From contig NZ_JBLRWZ010000004.1 in the NCBI RefSeq assembly GCF_047920995.1, forward strand, positions 1 through 64,000: DNA of 64,000 nucleotides, given 5' to 3'. The notes beneath the pieces are model-generated. The model saw nothing but the letters and a program-made list of their open reading frames with translations. It was not told the DNA's origin and ran no database searches. Below, in pieces: positions 34,933-43,130 of the stretch (position 1 is the first letter of the stretch; every line of letters starts with the position of its first letter). Source of the DNA: Aliidiomarina sp047920995 (lineage in GTDB: Bacteria > Pseudomonadota > Gammaproteobacteria > Enterobacterales > Alteromonadaceae). A program made the position numbers and the translations under genes.

Positions 34933-36190
34933 TAGTAAGGTACTTCGCTTTCGTTGCTTTTAACTGCACGGCGCTAATCGAACGTTGATTAAAGCCACCT
35001 TCGCAGTAGCACAAATAATAGTTCCACATACGGGCAAAGCGTTCGTCATAGTTAAAGGCTTTTAATTCATCGAATCGGTGATTAAAGCGCTGGCGCCAAT
35101 CAGCAAGAGTACGCGCATAATCGAGGCCGATATCACTCACTTCTCGCACTACCATTTCGGTGTGCTTGCGGAACATGCGGCTTACCAATTCAATAGAAGG
35201 TAAGTAGCCGCCCGGGAATATATATTTTTGGATGAAATCAACGTTACGGTTGTACTTTTCCAATCGTTGGTCAGCAATTGTAATGGCTTGCAGCACCATG
35301 CTTCCGCCTGGCTTCACGAGTGCATTACACTTGCGGAAGAAAACCGCCATATATTCGGCACCCACAGCTTCGATCATCTCTACCGATACCAACTTATCGT
35401 ACTGGCCAGTTAAATCACGGTAATCCTCTTTTAACAGGGTAACCTTGCTCTGCAGCCCGCGCTCTGCCACAAGGTTCTCTGCAAATTTAAACTGTTCTTC
35501 AGAAATTGTGGTGGTGGTTACTTTACAGCCATAGTTCTCTGCCGCAAAAATTGCCAAGCCGCCCCAGCCTGTACCAATTTCAAGCAGATGATCATCCGCA
35601 GTTAACTCAAGCATTTCGCATAAACGACGAAGTTTCTCTTCCTGCGCCTCATCAAGGGTGGATTCGGAAGATGGATACACAGCACTTGAATACTGCATGC
35701 GCTGGTCTAAAAAGCGAGTATACAGCTCGTTGCCTAAATCATAATGGGCAGCAATGTTTTCTTTCGCGCGCGTTTTACTGTTGCGTTTGCGCATGTGGCT
35801 CACCATTTGCAACGGCCACGATAACCATGCCAAACGAGCCTCAAGTTTATCGAGAACCGTTAAGTTTGCAGCGAATAATTCAATTACTTTGGTAAGATCG
35901 GGAGAATGCCAATCTCCCGCAATAAAGGCATCGCCGGCACCAATATCGCCGCCGAATACAAATTTCACATAGGTTTGTGGGTTAATAATTTCAATGCGCG
36001 CACTAGGCTGCGCATCAACCTCACCAAATCGACCAATAACTTTGCCATCTTGCACAATATGCAATTCACCAAAAGCTAGGTGCTTCAGCACACGAAACAT
36101 AAGGTTTTGCGCAAATCGTTCCATTTTGGTCATGGTGATTTCAGCGAGTGCTAGGTTATTCGAAGATGTATTGGTCGATGTTCTCATCAT
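34925..36190 (-). CDS. Cyclopropane-fatty-acid synthase-like SAM methyltransferase
   Basis: 421 residues of COG2230. An N-terminal lipid-binding region (FGELHIVQDGKVIGRFGE, FIAGDWHSPDLTKVIELFA) precedes the methyltransferase core: IAAHYDLGNELYTRFLD, MQYSSAVY, SAM motif LLEIGTGWGGLAIFAAENYG, and KYIFPGGYLPS. It methylates double bonds of phospholipid acyl chains. The second Cfa paralogues linked to DUF1365 and COG2907 oxidoreductases probably make a product other than plain cyclopropane; related ChrR-sigma regulon enzymes in Rhodobacter are tied to methylated and furan fatty acids. AGGAAAGCT precedes the ATG. An 86-bp gap separates it from DUF1365. Confidence 0.9.
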   Translation of the reverse strand: MMRTSTNTSSNNLALAEITMTKMERFAQNLMFRVLKHLAFGELHIVQDGKVIGRFGEVDAQPSARIEIINPQTYVKFVFGGDIGAGDAFIAGDWHSPDLTKVIELFAANLTVLDKLEARLAWLSWPLQMVSHMRKRNSKTRAKENIAAHYDLGNELYTRFLDQRMQYSSAVYPSSESTLDEAQEEKLRRLCEMLELTADDHLLEIGTGWGGLAIFAAENYGCKVTTTTISEEQFKFAENLVAERGLQSKVTLLKEDYRDLTGQYDKLVSVEMIEAVGAEYMAVFFRKCNALVKPGGSMVLQAITIADQRLEKYNRNVDFIQKYIFPGGYLPSIELVSRMFRKHTEMVVREVSDIGLDYARTLADWRQRFNHRFDELKAFNYDERFARMWNYYLCYCEGGFNQRSISAVQLKATKAKYLTNG

Positions 36191-36214
36191 AGCTTTCCTG
36201 TGTATTCGCTTTGC

Positions 36215-36230
36215 ATTAGCATGGGCTAAT
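36215..36230. promoter_or_regulatory. Palindrome in front of the Cfa-like gene
   Basis: ATTAGC-ATGG-GCTAAT, a 6-bp perfect dyad with a 4-bp centre, lies 25 bp before the ATG in the only sizeable gap inside the operon. It could be an operator for an internal promoter or a small mRNA hairpin. Confidence 0.3.
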
Positions 36231-36276
36231 TTGCTGTTGCGATTATTATTGTCCGTTGTTAATTCGAGATACTCTA

Positions 36277-37071
36277 TTAGCTAGAGCTGCCTGGGTGCCC
36301 ATAAAATGGCACTCGCTTCACAAAAAGCTTCACAGCTTGCCAATAAATTCCCGCCACAACTTTCAGCGTCATCCATGGATGCATTATTAGTACGCGACGA
36401 ATAGCGCTCTGGTTCAATGCAGTTCGTTTTAATGTGAGGGTTGCATCGAACTCGCAACGCTCCAGCCCTTCTTTCTTAGTGTGTGCAGCAATATGCACTA
36501 ACACACGGCTGCCATCGCTCAACTTCGGTGCGCCTAGGCGCCACTGGTATTGCATATCAATAGGATTAAATGGGGATACATGCAGTATCTTATCGGTGGT
36601 GTTCTTTCGCGTTAAATTAACCAAGTAACAGTGCCGCTCATTCCAAGGGGTGTTGCTTACTTCGGCGAGCATATGGGTGAAAACGCCCTGCTCGTTCGCC
36701 AAATAGAAGCAGTTAATAGGGCTGAAATACAAACCCCAGTTGCGAATATTACCGAGAAAATAAACTCTACCCTGCAATTCTGCATGCGCAAGCTCGCACA
36801 TTTTCGCCCGCACTGCATCCGCTAAACTCTGCTTCGGCGATGCTCGCTCATTGGTTAAGTAATCACTTTCGCGAAATTGCATCGGTGCCCATTTACTCGT
36901 GGTGCTAAACAACTTGCTCATGGAATTCGCACTGGCCAAATCATCTAAATCAAGCCACCACTGATTCACCGAATAAGCAAAATAATGCTTTTTCGGGGTG
37001 TAGCGCCGATGGCGAATAACCCCGTTGTAAATAGCATGATGATGCGTATCGTTATTGGTAATGTTATGCAT
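36277..37071 (-). CDS. DUF1365 protein
   Basis: 264 residues of COG3496. Recognised by IYNGVIRHRRYTPKKHYFAY at the start, FLGNIRNWGLYFSPINCFY, ILHVSPFNPIDMQYQW and a C-terminal amphipathic helix LKVVAGIYWQAVKLFVKRV that may contact the membrane. The family is nearly always found between a COG2907 FAD oxidoreductase and a Cfa-like methyltransferase, as here. Biochemical role unproven; a part in modifying membrane acyl chains is inferred from linkage. Its ATG overlaps the end of the oxidoreductase gene by 8 bp. Confidence 0.9.
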   Translation of the reverse strand: MHNITNNDTHHHAIYNGVIRHRRYTPKKHYFAYSVNQWWLDLDDLASANSMSKLFSTTSKWAPMQFRESDYLTNERASPKQSLADAVRAKMCELAHAELQGRVYFLGNIRNWGLYFSPINCFYLANEQGVFTHMLAEVSNTPWNERHCYLVNLTRKNTTDKILHVSPFNPIDMQYQWRLGAPKLSDGSRVLVHIAAHTKKEGLERCEFDATLTLKRTALNQSAIRRVLIMHPWMTLKVVAGIYWQAVKLFVKRVPFYGHPGSSS

Positions 37072-38371
37072 TGGTTGGTGCTTCTACTTGGGTATTTTCG
37101 GGCCGCTCAATACCAAACCGCTCCGCTATATCTACCGCACTTCGCACGCCATCTTCATGGAAGCCGTTATACCAATACGCACCGCAAAAGTGAGTACGAT
37201 TTTTGCCACAAATTTCCGCACGCCGTTGTCGCTTCCTGAAAGAATCCACCGAATACACCGGGTGTGCATAGGTGAATTTACGGAGTATCTTGCTTTCATC
37301 AATCGCCGCAGTGTTATTTAAAGTTACGCAAAAGGTTACTGGCGCGCCTGTTAAGCCCTGCAAAATATTCATGTTGTAGGTAACCGTAGCTGGTTTTTGC
37401 ATACCACCGGCCGATAAATTAGGTAGTAAATAGTTCCAGCTGGCCCACGCAGCTTTGCGCTTTGGTAATTGGGTAATATCCGTGTGCAGCACAACATCGT
37501 TATCTTGGTATGGAATACCGCTTAAAATATCGCGCTCTGCAGCATTTGGATCGGCTAATAACGCCAACGCTTGATCGCTGTGGCAAGCAAAAATAACTTC
37601 ATCAAACCGGCCGCTAGTGCCATCGATAAACTCTAGTACTACACCATCTTGTTCCCTGCGTACTTTCTTTACACCGCTATTCAAGTGTATTCGTTCCGCA
37701 AAAGGCTTGGTTAAAGCCGGAATGTAATTACGCGAGCCACCTTTAATTACGTGCCATTGCGGGCGGTCGCTAACATCAAGAAGGCCATGATTTAGGAAGA
37801 ATTTAAGGAAGAAGGCCAGTGGAAACTTTGCCGCTTCCTCAAGGCTAGCAGACCAAATTGCAGCACACATTGGATACAAGTAGTTGTCGGAAAATGCTTG
37901 GCCAATTCCCAGTTCCGTAACAAAATCATCTAAGGTAAGGCGTTCTAGCTCTTTTGCCGAGCGTTGCTGCAAGGCCAGCTTCGCTTGCTTGTTGAACTTA
38001 ACAATATCCAACAGCATACGATAGAAACTCGGCCGCAAATAATTGCGCTTTTGCGCAAACAGCGTCGCCAAACTATGGCCGTTATACTCCAAGCCAGTTT
38101 TTGGGTTCTGCACACTAAAGCTCATTTCAGTGTCTTGCCACGCCACCCCGTGCTTGCGCAACAAGGCCCGAAAGTTTGGGTAGGTACGGTTATTGAAAAC
38201 AATAAAACCAGTATCAATAGCGAATGGCTGGCCCGCTACTTGCACATCTACCGTAGCTGTATGGCCACCAATGTAATCATTTTTCTCATACATCCATACT
38301 TCATGCTGCTCACTTAATAAATTGGCTGCGGTTATGCCCGCAATTCCTGAACCAATTACAGCTATTTTCAT
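37064..38371 (-). CDS. FAD/NAD(P)-binding amine-oxidase-like oxidoreductase (COG2907)
   Basis: 435 residues. The FAD Rossmann motif VIGSGIAGITAANLLSEQ is at the extreme N-terminus, followed by YEKNDYIGGHTATVD, the second glycine-rich signature of flavin amine oxidases, and DTGFIVFNNRTYPNF. The C-terminal part (TYAHPVYSVDSFRKRQRR, CGAYWYNGFHEDGVRSA) completes the fold. Related proteins are desaturase or oxidase candidates acting on fatty acyl or isoprenoid chains. It sits between an SDR gene (stop and start share an A in TAATG) and DUF1365, part of the conserved trio with the Cfa-like enzyme. Substrate unknown. Confidence 0.9.
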   Translation of the reverse strand: MKIAVIGSGIAGITAANLLSEQHEVWMYEKNDYIGGHTATVDVQVAGQPFAIDTGFIVFNNRTYPNFRALLRKHGVAWQDTEMSFSVQNPKTGLEYNGHSLATLFAQKRNYLRPSFYRMLLDIVKFNKQAKLALQQRSAKELERLTLDDFVTELGIGQAFSDNYLYPMCAAIWSASLEEAAKFPLAFFLKFFLNHGLLDVSDRPQWHVIKGGSRNYIPALTKPFAERIHLNSGVKKVRREQDGVVLEFIDGTSGRFDEVIFACHSDQALALLADPNAAERDILSGIPYQDNDVVLHTDITQLPKRKAAWASWNYLLPNLSAGGMQKPATVTYNMNILQGLTGAPVTFCVTLNNTAAIDESKILRKFTYAHPVYSVDSFRKRQRRAEICGKNRTHFCGAYWYNGFHEDGVRSAVDIAERFGIERPENTQVEAPTNA

Positions 38372-39117
38372 TAATGATTCCTCATTCGTTTCGATAAAGC
38401 GATCTGCACGCGGTAAGGAAGGCGTTGTAAACTCGCCAATATAAAACCAAATACACTAGGAAAGGCAATGTGTGCTTTGCCTTTCGCTATTCCTTTGCGC
38501 ATAGCTTGGGAAGCTTCTGCCACTGAGATGCGCATCGGCATCTCAAAATCATTTGCGTCGGTCATAGGGGTTTCTACGAAGCCAGGAGAAACGGTAATCA
38601 CTTGAATCCCCGTATCCACAATATCGGTGCGCAAAGCGCTAGCGAAATAATGCACTGCAGCTTTGCTGGCGCCATAAGCTTCGGCTCGGGTGAATGGGAA
38701 TTGCCGTGCCATGCTATCTACCACTACTAGCTTGCTACCTTTTGGTAAATTCGGCAGTAGTGCGGAAATACAGTTCACAACGCCAAAAAAGTTGGCCGCA
38801 AATACTCGCTCTACCAATGCAACTTCAAAATTCTGAGCATCGTCGATATATTCGCACACGCCCGCATTAAGAATGGCCACATCTAAAGGCTCAGCCAGCT
38901 GCTTCAGCGTATCCTGCAACACCGATAACGCTTGCTGTTGGTTGGTAACGTCAAAAACTGCGGTAGTAATTCGTGTAGCATCAGCTACGTCATTAGAAAG
39001 TTCATCCAGCTTGTTGGTGTTTCGCCCACAAGCGATTACATGGTGCCCTGCCGCTGCGTAATCCAACGCTAACTGTCGGCCAATGCCGGAGGTTGCGCCC
39101 GTTATCAGTACATTCAT
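38371..39117 (-). CDS. Short-chain dehydrogenase/reductase
   Basis: 248 residues with the classical SDR pattern: ITGATSGIGRQLALDYA (NADP-type turn with CGRN), NAGV, the catalytic Ser in VVDSMARQ and YxxxK in EAYGASKAA (about residues 150-154), then VSPGFVETPMTD. The C-terminus ends in a short basic amphipathic segment. Start ATG at 39117; a TTG two codons earlier is open but less likely. Coupled to the oxidoreductase downstream by a TAATG overlap. Substrate not known; SDRs are regular members of COG2907/DUF1365/Cfa clusters. Confidence 0.9.
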   Translation of the reverse strand: MNVLITGATSGIGRQLALDYAAAGHHVIACGRNTNKLDELSNDVADATRITTAVFDVTNQQQALSVLQDTLKQLAEPLDVAILNAGVCEYIDDAQNFEVALVERVFAANFFGVVNCISALLPNLPKGSKLVVVDSMARQFPFTRAEAYGASKAAVHYFASALRTDIVDTGIQVITVSPGFVETPMTDANDFEMPMRISVAEASQAMRKGIAKGKAHIAFPSVFGFILASLQRLPYRVQIALSKRMRNH

Positions 39118-39147
39118 AAACAAAGTTCCCTTAGTAGAATTGGCTAT

Positions 39148-39609
39148 TTAACTAACAGCTTGTAAACGATCGCGAACCTTGCGAATTAGAAAGCTAATTA
39201 CCGGTATGTGCTCGTACACCATGGCACCTAAATCATAATAATCAACATGGCTACGTATTTTGTTTTCTTCATCAGTAAACTGCAGATGGGTAGAGCCCTG
39301 CACTACGATCTCACGGCCATTCGCCAAGCTTTCGTGCTGCAAACGCATTTGCCAAGTTAAAAATGCCTCATCTTTGTTAAACATTTCCGTATCAAAAGTA
39401 AAGCGGCACGATTGCGCGTTAGCAATACCGTGGGCAAAATAGGTTTCCAAATCTGCAAGCCCATTCACCTGTAAAACTGGGTCTTGAAAGGTAATGTCCT
39501 CATGATAAATAGCAGCAAGTTGCTGCAGAGAATCGCTGTTAAATTCATCATAAATGTTTTTTAATTTGGCAATTAACTGCCCGCGCTCTTTTTTGCTATA
39601 CGTAGCCAT
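39148..39609 (-). CDS. NTF2/SnoaL-like domain protein
   Basis: 153 residues forming one cone-shaped NTF2-like domain: LKNIYDEFNSDSLQQLAAIY, HEDITFQDPVLQVNGLADLE, SHVDYYDLGAMVYEHIPVI. Such folds bind small hydrophobic ligands or act as isomerases or scaffolds; catalytic residues are not obvious. It starts 8 bp after the photolyase gene and precedes the SDR gene, so it belongs to the same operon. Role unknown. Confidence 0.83.
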   Translation of the reverse strand: MATYSKKERGQLIAKLKNIYDEFNSDSLQQLAAIYHEDITFQDPVLQVNGLADLETYFAHGIANAQSCRFTFDTEMFNKDEAFLTWQMRLQHESLANGREIVVQGSTHLQFTDEENKIRSHVDYYDLGAMVYEHIPVISFLIRKVRDRLQAVS

Positions 39610-39617
39610 GTTGCCTC

Positions 39618-41108
39618 CTACTCCGCGTTCTTAACCTGCTTAAATGTAGCTATAAAATGCTCCCTCGCATCTTTATGATCAACAATTTGTTGCGGGTAGC
39701 TGTGGGTAGCTTCATCCAACAAACTCGCTTGGCGCAGCCACTGGTGCGGCGTGTGTAACTGTTTATCGGGCACGTCAGCTAGTTCTTGCACAAATTTACG
39801 AATGTACCGTCCGGACGGATCAAATTTTTCACCTTGGCTCGTTGGATTAAACACGCGAAAATATGGTGCTGCGTCGGTACCTGTACCTGCGCTCCACTGC
39901 CAGCCACCATTATTTGCCGCAAAGCTGCCGTCTATTAACCTACGCATAAAATAGCGCTCGCCCCACTGCCAGTTAATGTGCAGGTCTTTAACCAAAAAAC
40001 TCGCAACTATCATACGTACACGATTATGCATCCAACCGGTATTATTTAACTCGCGCATTCCCGCATCAACAATAGGAAAACCTGTTTTACCATTGCACCA
40101 AGCAGCAAACCTCTCTACATCGGTTCGCCAAGGGAACTTGGCTTGCTCTGCCTGAAAAGGTTCACCTTTTGCTAAGCGTGGTTCATGAAACATTAAGTGT
40201 TGATAAAATTCTCGCCATGCCAACTCCGATAACCAAGTATGGCTGCCTTCTGGCAGTCCATCAGGAAATTCGGGGCTTAATCGTTGTAATAGGTGCGCCG
40301 CCACACGAGGTGATAGCGCACCAATCTCAAAGTATGCGGATAAACGTGAAGTACCTTTGATGCTTGGGAAATCGCGCTGCCTCTTATAATCCATGCTTTG
40401 TTCACGCACAAATTGCTGCGCTAACTTGCGAATGTTGGCCTCACCAACTGGCCACTCATTGCTTGTTTGCAGAGGCTCCGTTAACGCCGAATCCGCTAGG
40501 CCGGGAACAAGTTCAGTAGGATATTCAGGTAACGATAAATGCACTTCTGCAAACGCAAGGGTGCGCCCTGAAGCCGCTTGCAATATATTGCGAGCATAAG
40601 GCGCTGGTACGCCATTTTCGCGTATTCTCTGTAACCATACTTTAAAGAATGGTGTAAATACCTTGTAGTACTCCCCTTTACCATTCTTTATCTGTTCTGG
40701 CGCTACCAGCAAATTACTAGCGAACGTATTCACTTGCACGTCGTTATTCTGCAAAACAGTGATAACGGCTTTATCGCGATTCACTTCATCGAGTGGGTAT
40801 TCCCGATTGAAGTAGAGCGCTGCAACTTGGTGTGCTCTACAAAAATCAGTTAAGAAGGCACTGCAATCGGCGAATTTATCTAGCGGATGAATAAGTAGGA
40901 TGTGGCCTAAATCAGCCAAATCATGGCCTATTTGATTCAGCTGGCGCTGGTATAAATCCCACTTAACGAGCGACCAATCATGCTCTACGTAATGTTGTAA
41001 GGTAGGCGTTACTAAAAAGTGCACATGCTGGTGATTTTGGCATGCTTGCAATACCGCATCATTATCAAGCAAACGAAGATCATTGCGAAACCAAACTAAC
41101 GCACTCAT
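39618..41108 (-). CDS. phrB: Deoxyribodipyrimidine photolyase (class I CPD type)
   Basis: Light-driven repair enzyme for pyrimidine dimers, 496 residues. An N-terminal alpha/beta antenna domain (ALVWFRNDLRLLDNDAVL) is followed by the helical FAD domain: SRLSAYFEIGALSPR, LSELAWREFYQHLMFHEPRL, WCNGKTGFPIVDAGMREL, NRVRMIVASFLVKDL and WQWSAGTGTDAAPYFRVFNP. The electron-transfer Trp residues are retained. It heads, or follows DUF523-DUF1722 as second gene of, a long operon with lipid-modifying genes. E. coli phr likewise follows the DUF1722 gene ybgA. A photolyase beside an ECF sigma/ChrR pair is typical of singlet-oxygen regulons. Confidence 0.95.
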   Translation of the reverse strand: MSALVWFRNDLRLLDNDAVLQACQNHQHVHFLVTPTLQHYVEHDWSLVKWDLYQRQLNQIGHDLADLGHILLIHPLDKFADCSAFLTDFCRAHQVAALYFNREYPLDEVNRDKAVITVLQNNDVQVNTFASNLLVAPEQIKNGKGEYYKVFTPFFKVWLQRIRENGVPAPYARNILQAASGRTLAFAEVHLSLPEYPTELVPGLADSALTEPLQTSNEWPVGEANIRKLAQQFVREQSMDYKRQRDFPSIKGTSRLSAYFEIGALSPRVAAHLLQRLSPEFPDGLPEGSHTWLSELAWREFYQHLMFHEPRLAKGEPFQAEQAKFPWRTDVERFAAWCNGKTGFPIVDAGMRELNNTGWMHNRVRMIVASFLVKDLHINWQWGERYFMRRLIDGSFAANNGGWQWSAGTGTDAAPYFRVFNPTSQGEKFDPSGRYIRKFVQELADVPDKQLHTPHQWLRQASLLDEATHSYPQQIVDHKDAREHFIATFKQVKNAE

Positions 41109-41168
41109 GCTGCATTATCCCTTTTTTCTGAAGTATTAAGTATGCTGCTCACACGCGATGAACAGCAA

Positions 41169-42101
41169 TTACAATCCATAGCGCAGGCGTAAGTTGTCTG
41201 GGTACGGCCGAAAATAAGATTGGGATTGCAAATATTCATCCGGAAAGCGCTTCAAATAATGATTAATCAGCGTTAACGGTGCTGCAAGTGGCTCCTCGCC
41301 ATCGTTGTAACGCAAAATTAATTCAGCAAGTTCTGTACGCTCACTGCTTTCTAATTTTAGCTTAAAATACCCTTGCACATGCTGCAGAACATTAGTGTGA
41401 TCTTTGCGGCTAGCAGGTTCCGATAGCCCCAACATGAGCTGCATGATATAGCTAGTGGTGAATTGCTCATCAATTTGCTGCTGCTCTGCCAGCGCTTTAC
41501 CCAAAGCGCGATACACCGGCTGATTATGAGCAAGCAATAATAACTTATGCCGCGCATGAAATTGATATAACACATGCTTAGTGATGGGTTTTAGTAGTTG
41601 TTGCCACTCATAGTAAACGTACAAGCGCAGTACAAAGTTTTCCCGCAGCAATGGGTCGTTCAACCTACCGTCTTCTTCCATTGGCAATGCTGGAAACATC
41701 TCCTTCAGGCGCTGAGCAAATATGCCGGTACCACCTTTAACGTTCATATTTGAATCTTCCGCATACACTCGCACGCGCTCCATGCCACAACTGGGCGATT
41801 TCGCGCAAAGAATATAACCGGAAAGCTTTGCCAATTGCTGCTCACGAACATCGGCAAAGTCAGCTAACCGCTGCGTAACATCTTCACCCGTTTTCGGTAC
41901 CACCGCGCGGGGCTGCGCTATATCCCCAACTAACCGTATGGTTGGCCGCGGTACGCTCATACCTATTCCCACTTCGGGACAAAGAGGTAAATACTCAACA
42001 TGCTTTCCTAACTGATTTTGGCAAAAATCTGAACCTTTGTGGCCGCCATCGTAGCGCACCTTCTGGCCAAGTAAACAGGCACTTATCCCAACGTAAACCA
42101 C
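41169..42101 (-). CDS. DUF523-DUF1722 fusion protein (YbgA-like)
   Basis: 310 residues, two domains. The N-terminal DUF523 domain (about 1-145) has ISACLLGQKVRYDGGHK, LCPEVGIGM and CAKSPSCG; cysteines of this kind bind an iron-sulfur cluster in TudS-type thiouracil desulfurases of the same family. The C-terminal DUF1722 domain (about 155-305) is the E. coli YbgA type, with FHARHKLLLLAHNQPVYRAL and LINHYLKRFPDEYLQSQSYF. I place the start at a GTG 6 bp after AAGGAG; a longer GTG start six codons earlier overlaps that site. It lies 60 bp upstream of the photolyase gene, the same order as ybgA-phr in E. coli. Confidence 0.85.
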   Translation of the reverse strand: MVYVGISACLLGQKVRYDGGHKGSDFCQNQLGKHVEYLPLCPEVGIGMSVPRPTIRLVGDIAQPRAVVPKTGEDVTQRLADFADVREQQLAKLSGYILCAKSPSCGMERVRVYAEDSNMNVKGGTGIFAQRLKEMFPALPMEEDGRLNDPLLRENFVLRLYVYYEWQQLLKPITKHVLYQFHARHKLLLLAHNQPVYRALGKALAEQQQIDEQFTTSYIMQLMLGLSEPASRKDHTNVLQHVQGYFKLKLESSERTELAELILRYNDGEEPLAAPLTLINHYLKRFPDEYLQSQSYFRPYPDNLRLRYGL

Positions 42102-42183
42102 CGTATACTCCTTACTCACTATTTCTTGCAGTGTTCCGTTTTTTCATCCAACAAGCAATAGTATCGCTTTTATAAAGATAATT

Positions 42184-42212
42184 AGATCCCAACTGCGTTA
42201 GCTTACGTAAGC
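42184..42212 (+). promoter_or_regulatory. Candidate ECF-sigma promoter variant before the LON-domain gene
   Basis: AGATCC (42184-42189), 16 bp, CGTAAG (from 42206). It resembles the promoter-like element before the neighbouring sigma gene with one base change and a 1-bp shorter spacer. The -10 part lies inside a perfect 12-bp palindrome GCTTACGTAAGC (42201-42212). Confidence 0.38.
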
Positions 42213-42279
42213 AATGGAAACGCCACTATTAATCCCAATGCAGTGGCTCATCAAGAGCGAAAGCAGTAGGTACTATTGC

Positions 42280-42972
42280 ATGAAAAATAGCACATATAAC
42301 ATTGATTCCACGAGCAATAGCAACACACTGAAACTTGGTTTGTTTCCACTCACCGCCCACCTGATGCCTGGCGGGCGAATGCAGCTGCGTGTGTTTGAGC
42401 CCCGTTACATTCGTTTGGTGCGCGATTCTCTACGTAATGAACAAGGATTTGGTTTGTGTATGCTCAATCCAGATGGCGATGTAGCAAAAAATGAGCATAT
42501 TCATCCAATTGGCACTCTAGCTAAAATTGTAGATTTTGAAACCCTCAATGATGGCTATCTTGGTATTACCATTGCAGGCGAATCATTATTTGATATTCAC
42601 ACGATTGAAACAGAAAAAGATGGATTAAGAACCGCAAGCGTAAGCTTTCGCAATAGGTTGGCTGAGGTAACTAAGGTAGAAACTGAAAGTACACAAGAAT
42701 GTGAGCTGAAAGAACGTTTGCAAGAAGTATTTACGAACTACCCTGAGTTCGCGGGCTTATATCCAGAACAACATTTCGATAATGCAGAATGGGTTTGCAA
42801 TCGATGGCTGGAGATCCTGCCGCTTGCTGCAGAAGCGAAACAAGAGCTTTTAGCCGCCAACAATTTGCGTGTTACGCAGAATTATCTGCAATGCTTATTT
42901 GCGGAAAATAACGAAGATGAGCAAAGCGAAGATGAAAGTAGTACAAGGAAACAAAAACACGGTTCAATCTAA
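42280..42972 (+). CDS. LON N-terminal (substrate-binding) domain protein
   Basis: 230 residues built on the LON substrate-binding domain without ATPase or protease parts: LGLFPLTAHLMPGGRMQLRVFEPRYIRLVRDSL, GFGLCMLNPDG, IGTLAKIVDFETLNDGYLGITIAGE, then a helical half with LLAANNLRVTQNYLQCLFAEN and an acidic tail. Such proteins may act as adaptors or peptide-binding factors. The frame is open for 22 codons upstream, but if the promoter-like element at 42184-42212 is used, the ATG at 42280 is the first suitable one. Weak ribosome site. It sits between the photolyase operon and the sigma gene, often also its place in ChrR-type loci. Confidence 0.8.
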   Translation: MKNSTYNIDSTSNSNTLKLGLFPLTAHLMPGGRMQLRVFEPRYIRLVRDSLRNEQGFGLCMLNPDGDVAKNEHIHPIGTLAKIVDFETLNDGYLGITIAGESLFDIHTIETEKDGLRTASVSFRNRLAEVTKVETESTQECELKERLQEVFTNYPEFAGLYPEQHFDNAEWVCNRWLEILPLAAEAKQELLAANNLRVTQNYLQCLFAENNEDEQSEDESSTRKQKHGSI

Positions 42973-43017
42973 TTTGCATTAAAGATAGAAAAATATTCTA
43001 CGGTTCTGTTTAAAAAG

Positions 43018-43046
43018 TGATCCTTTTTTTAAAAAGTTAACGTAAT
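43018..43046 (+). promoter_or_regulatory. Candidate autoregulated ECF-sigma promoter
   Basis: TGATCC (43018-43023), 17 bp, CGTAAT (43041-43046). TGATCC is the -35 element described for ChrR-partnered sigma factors such as Rhodobacter RpoE. It lies about 85 bp before the sigma start codon, where an autoregulated promoter is expected. Found by eye. Confidence 0.6.
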
Positions 43047-43130
43047 TGAATGTACAAATTGGTGAATCATAAAAAGAAGGCGTACACTACAATGCATGTC
43101 ATGCCGGAAAAACGGGTTAAGCGAGAGTAC

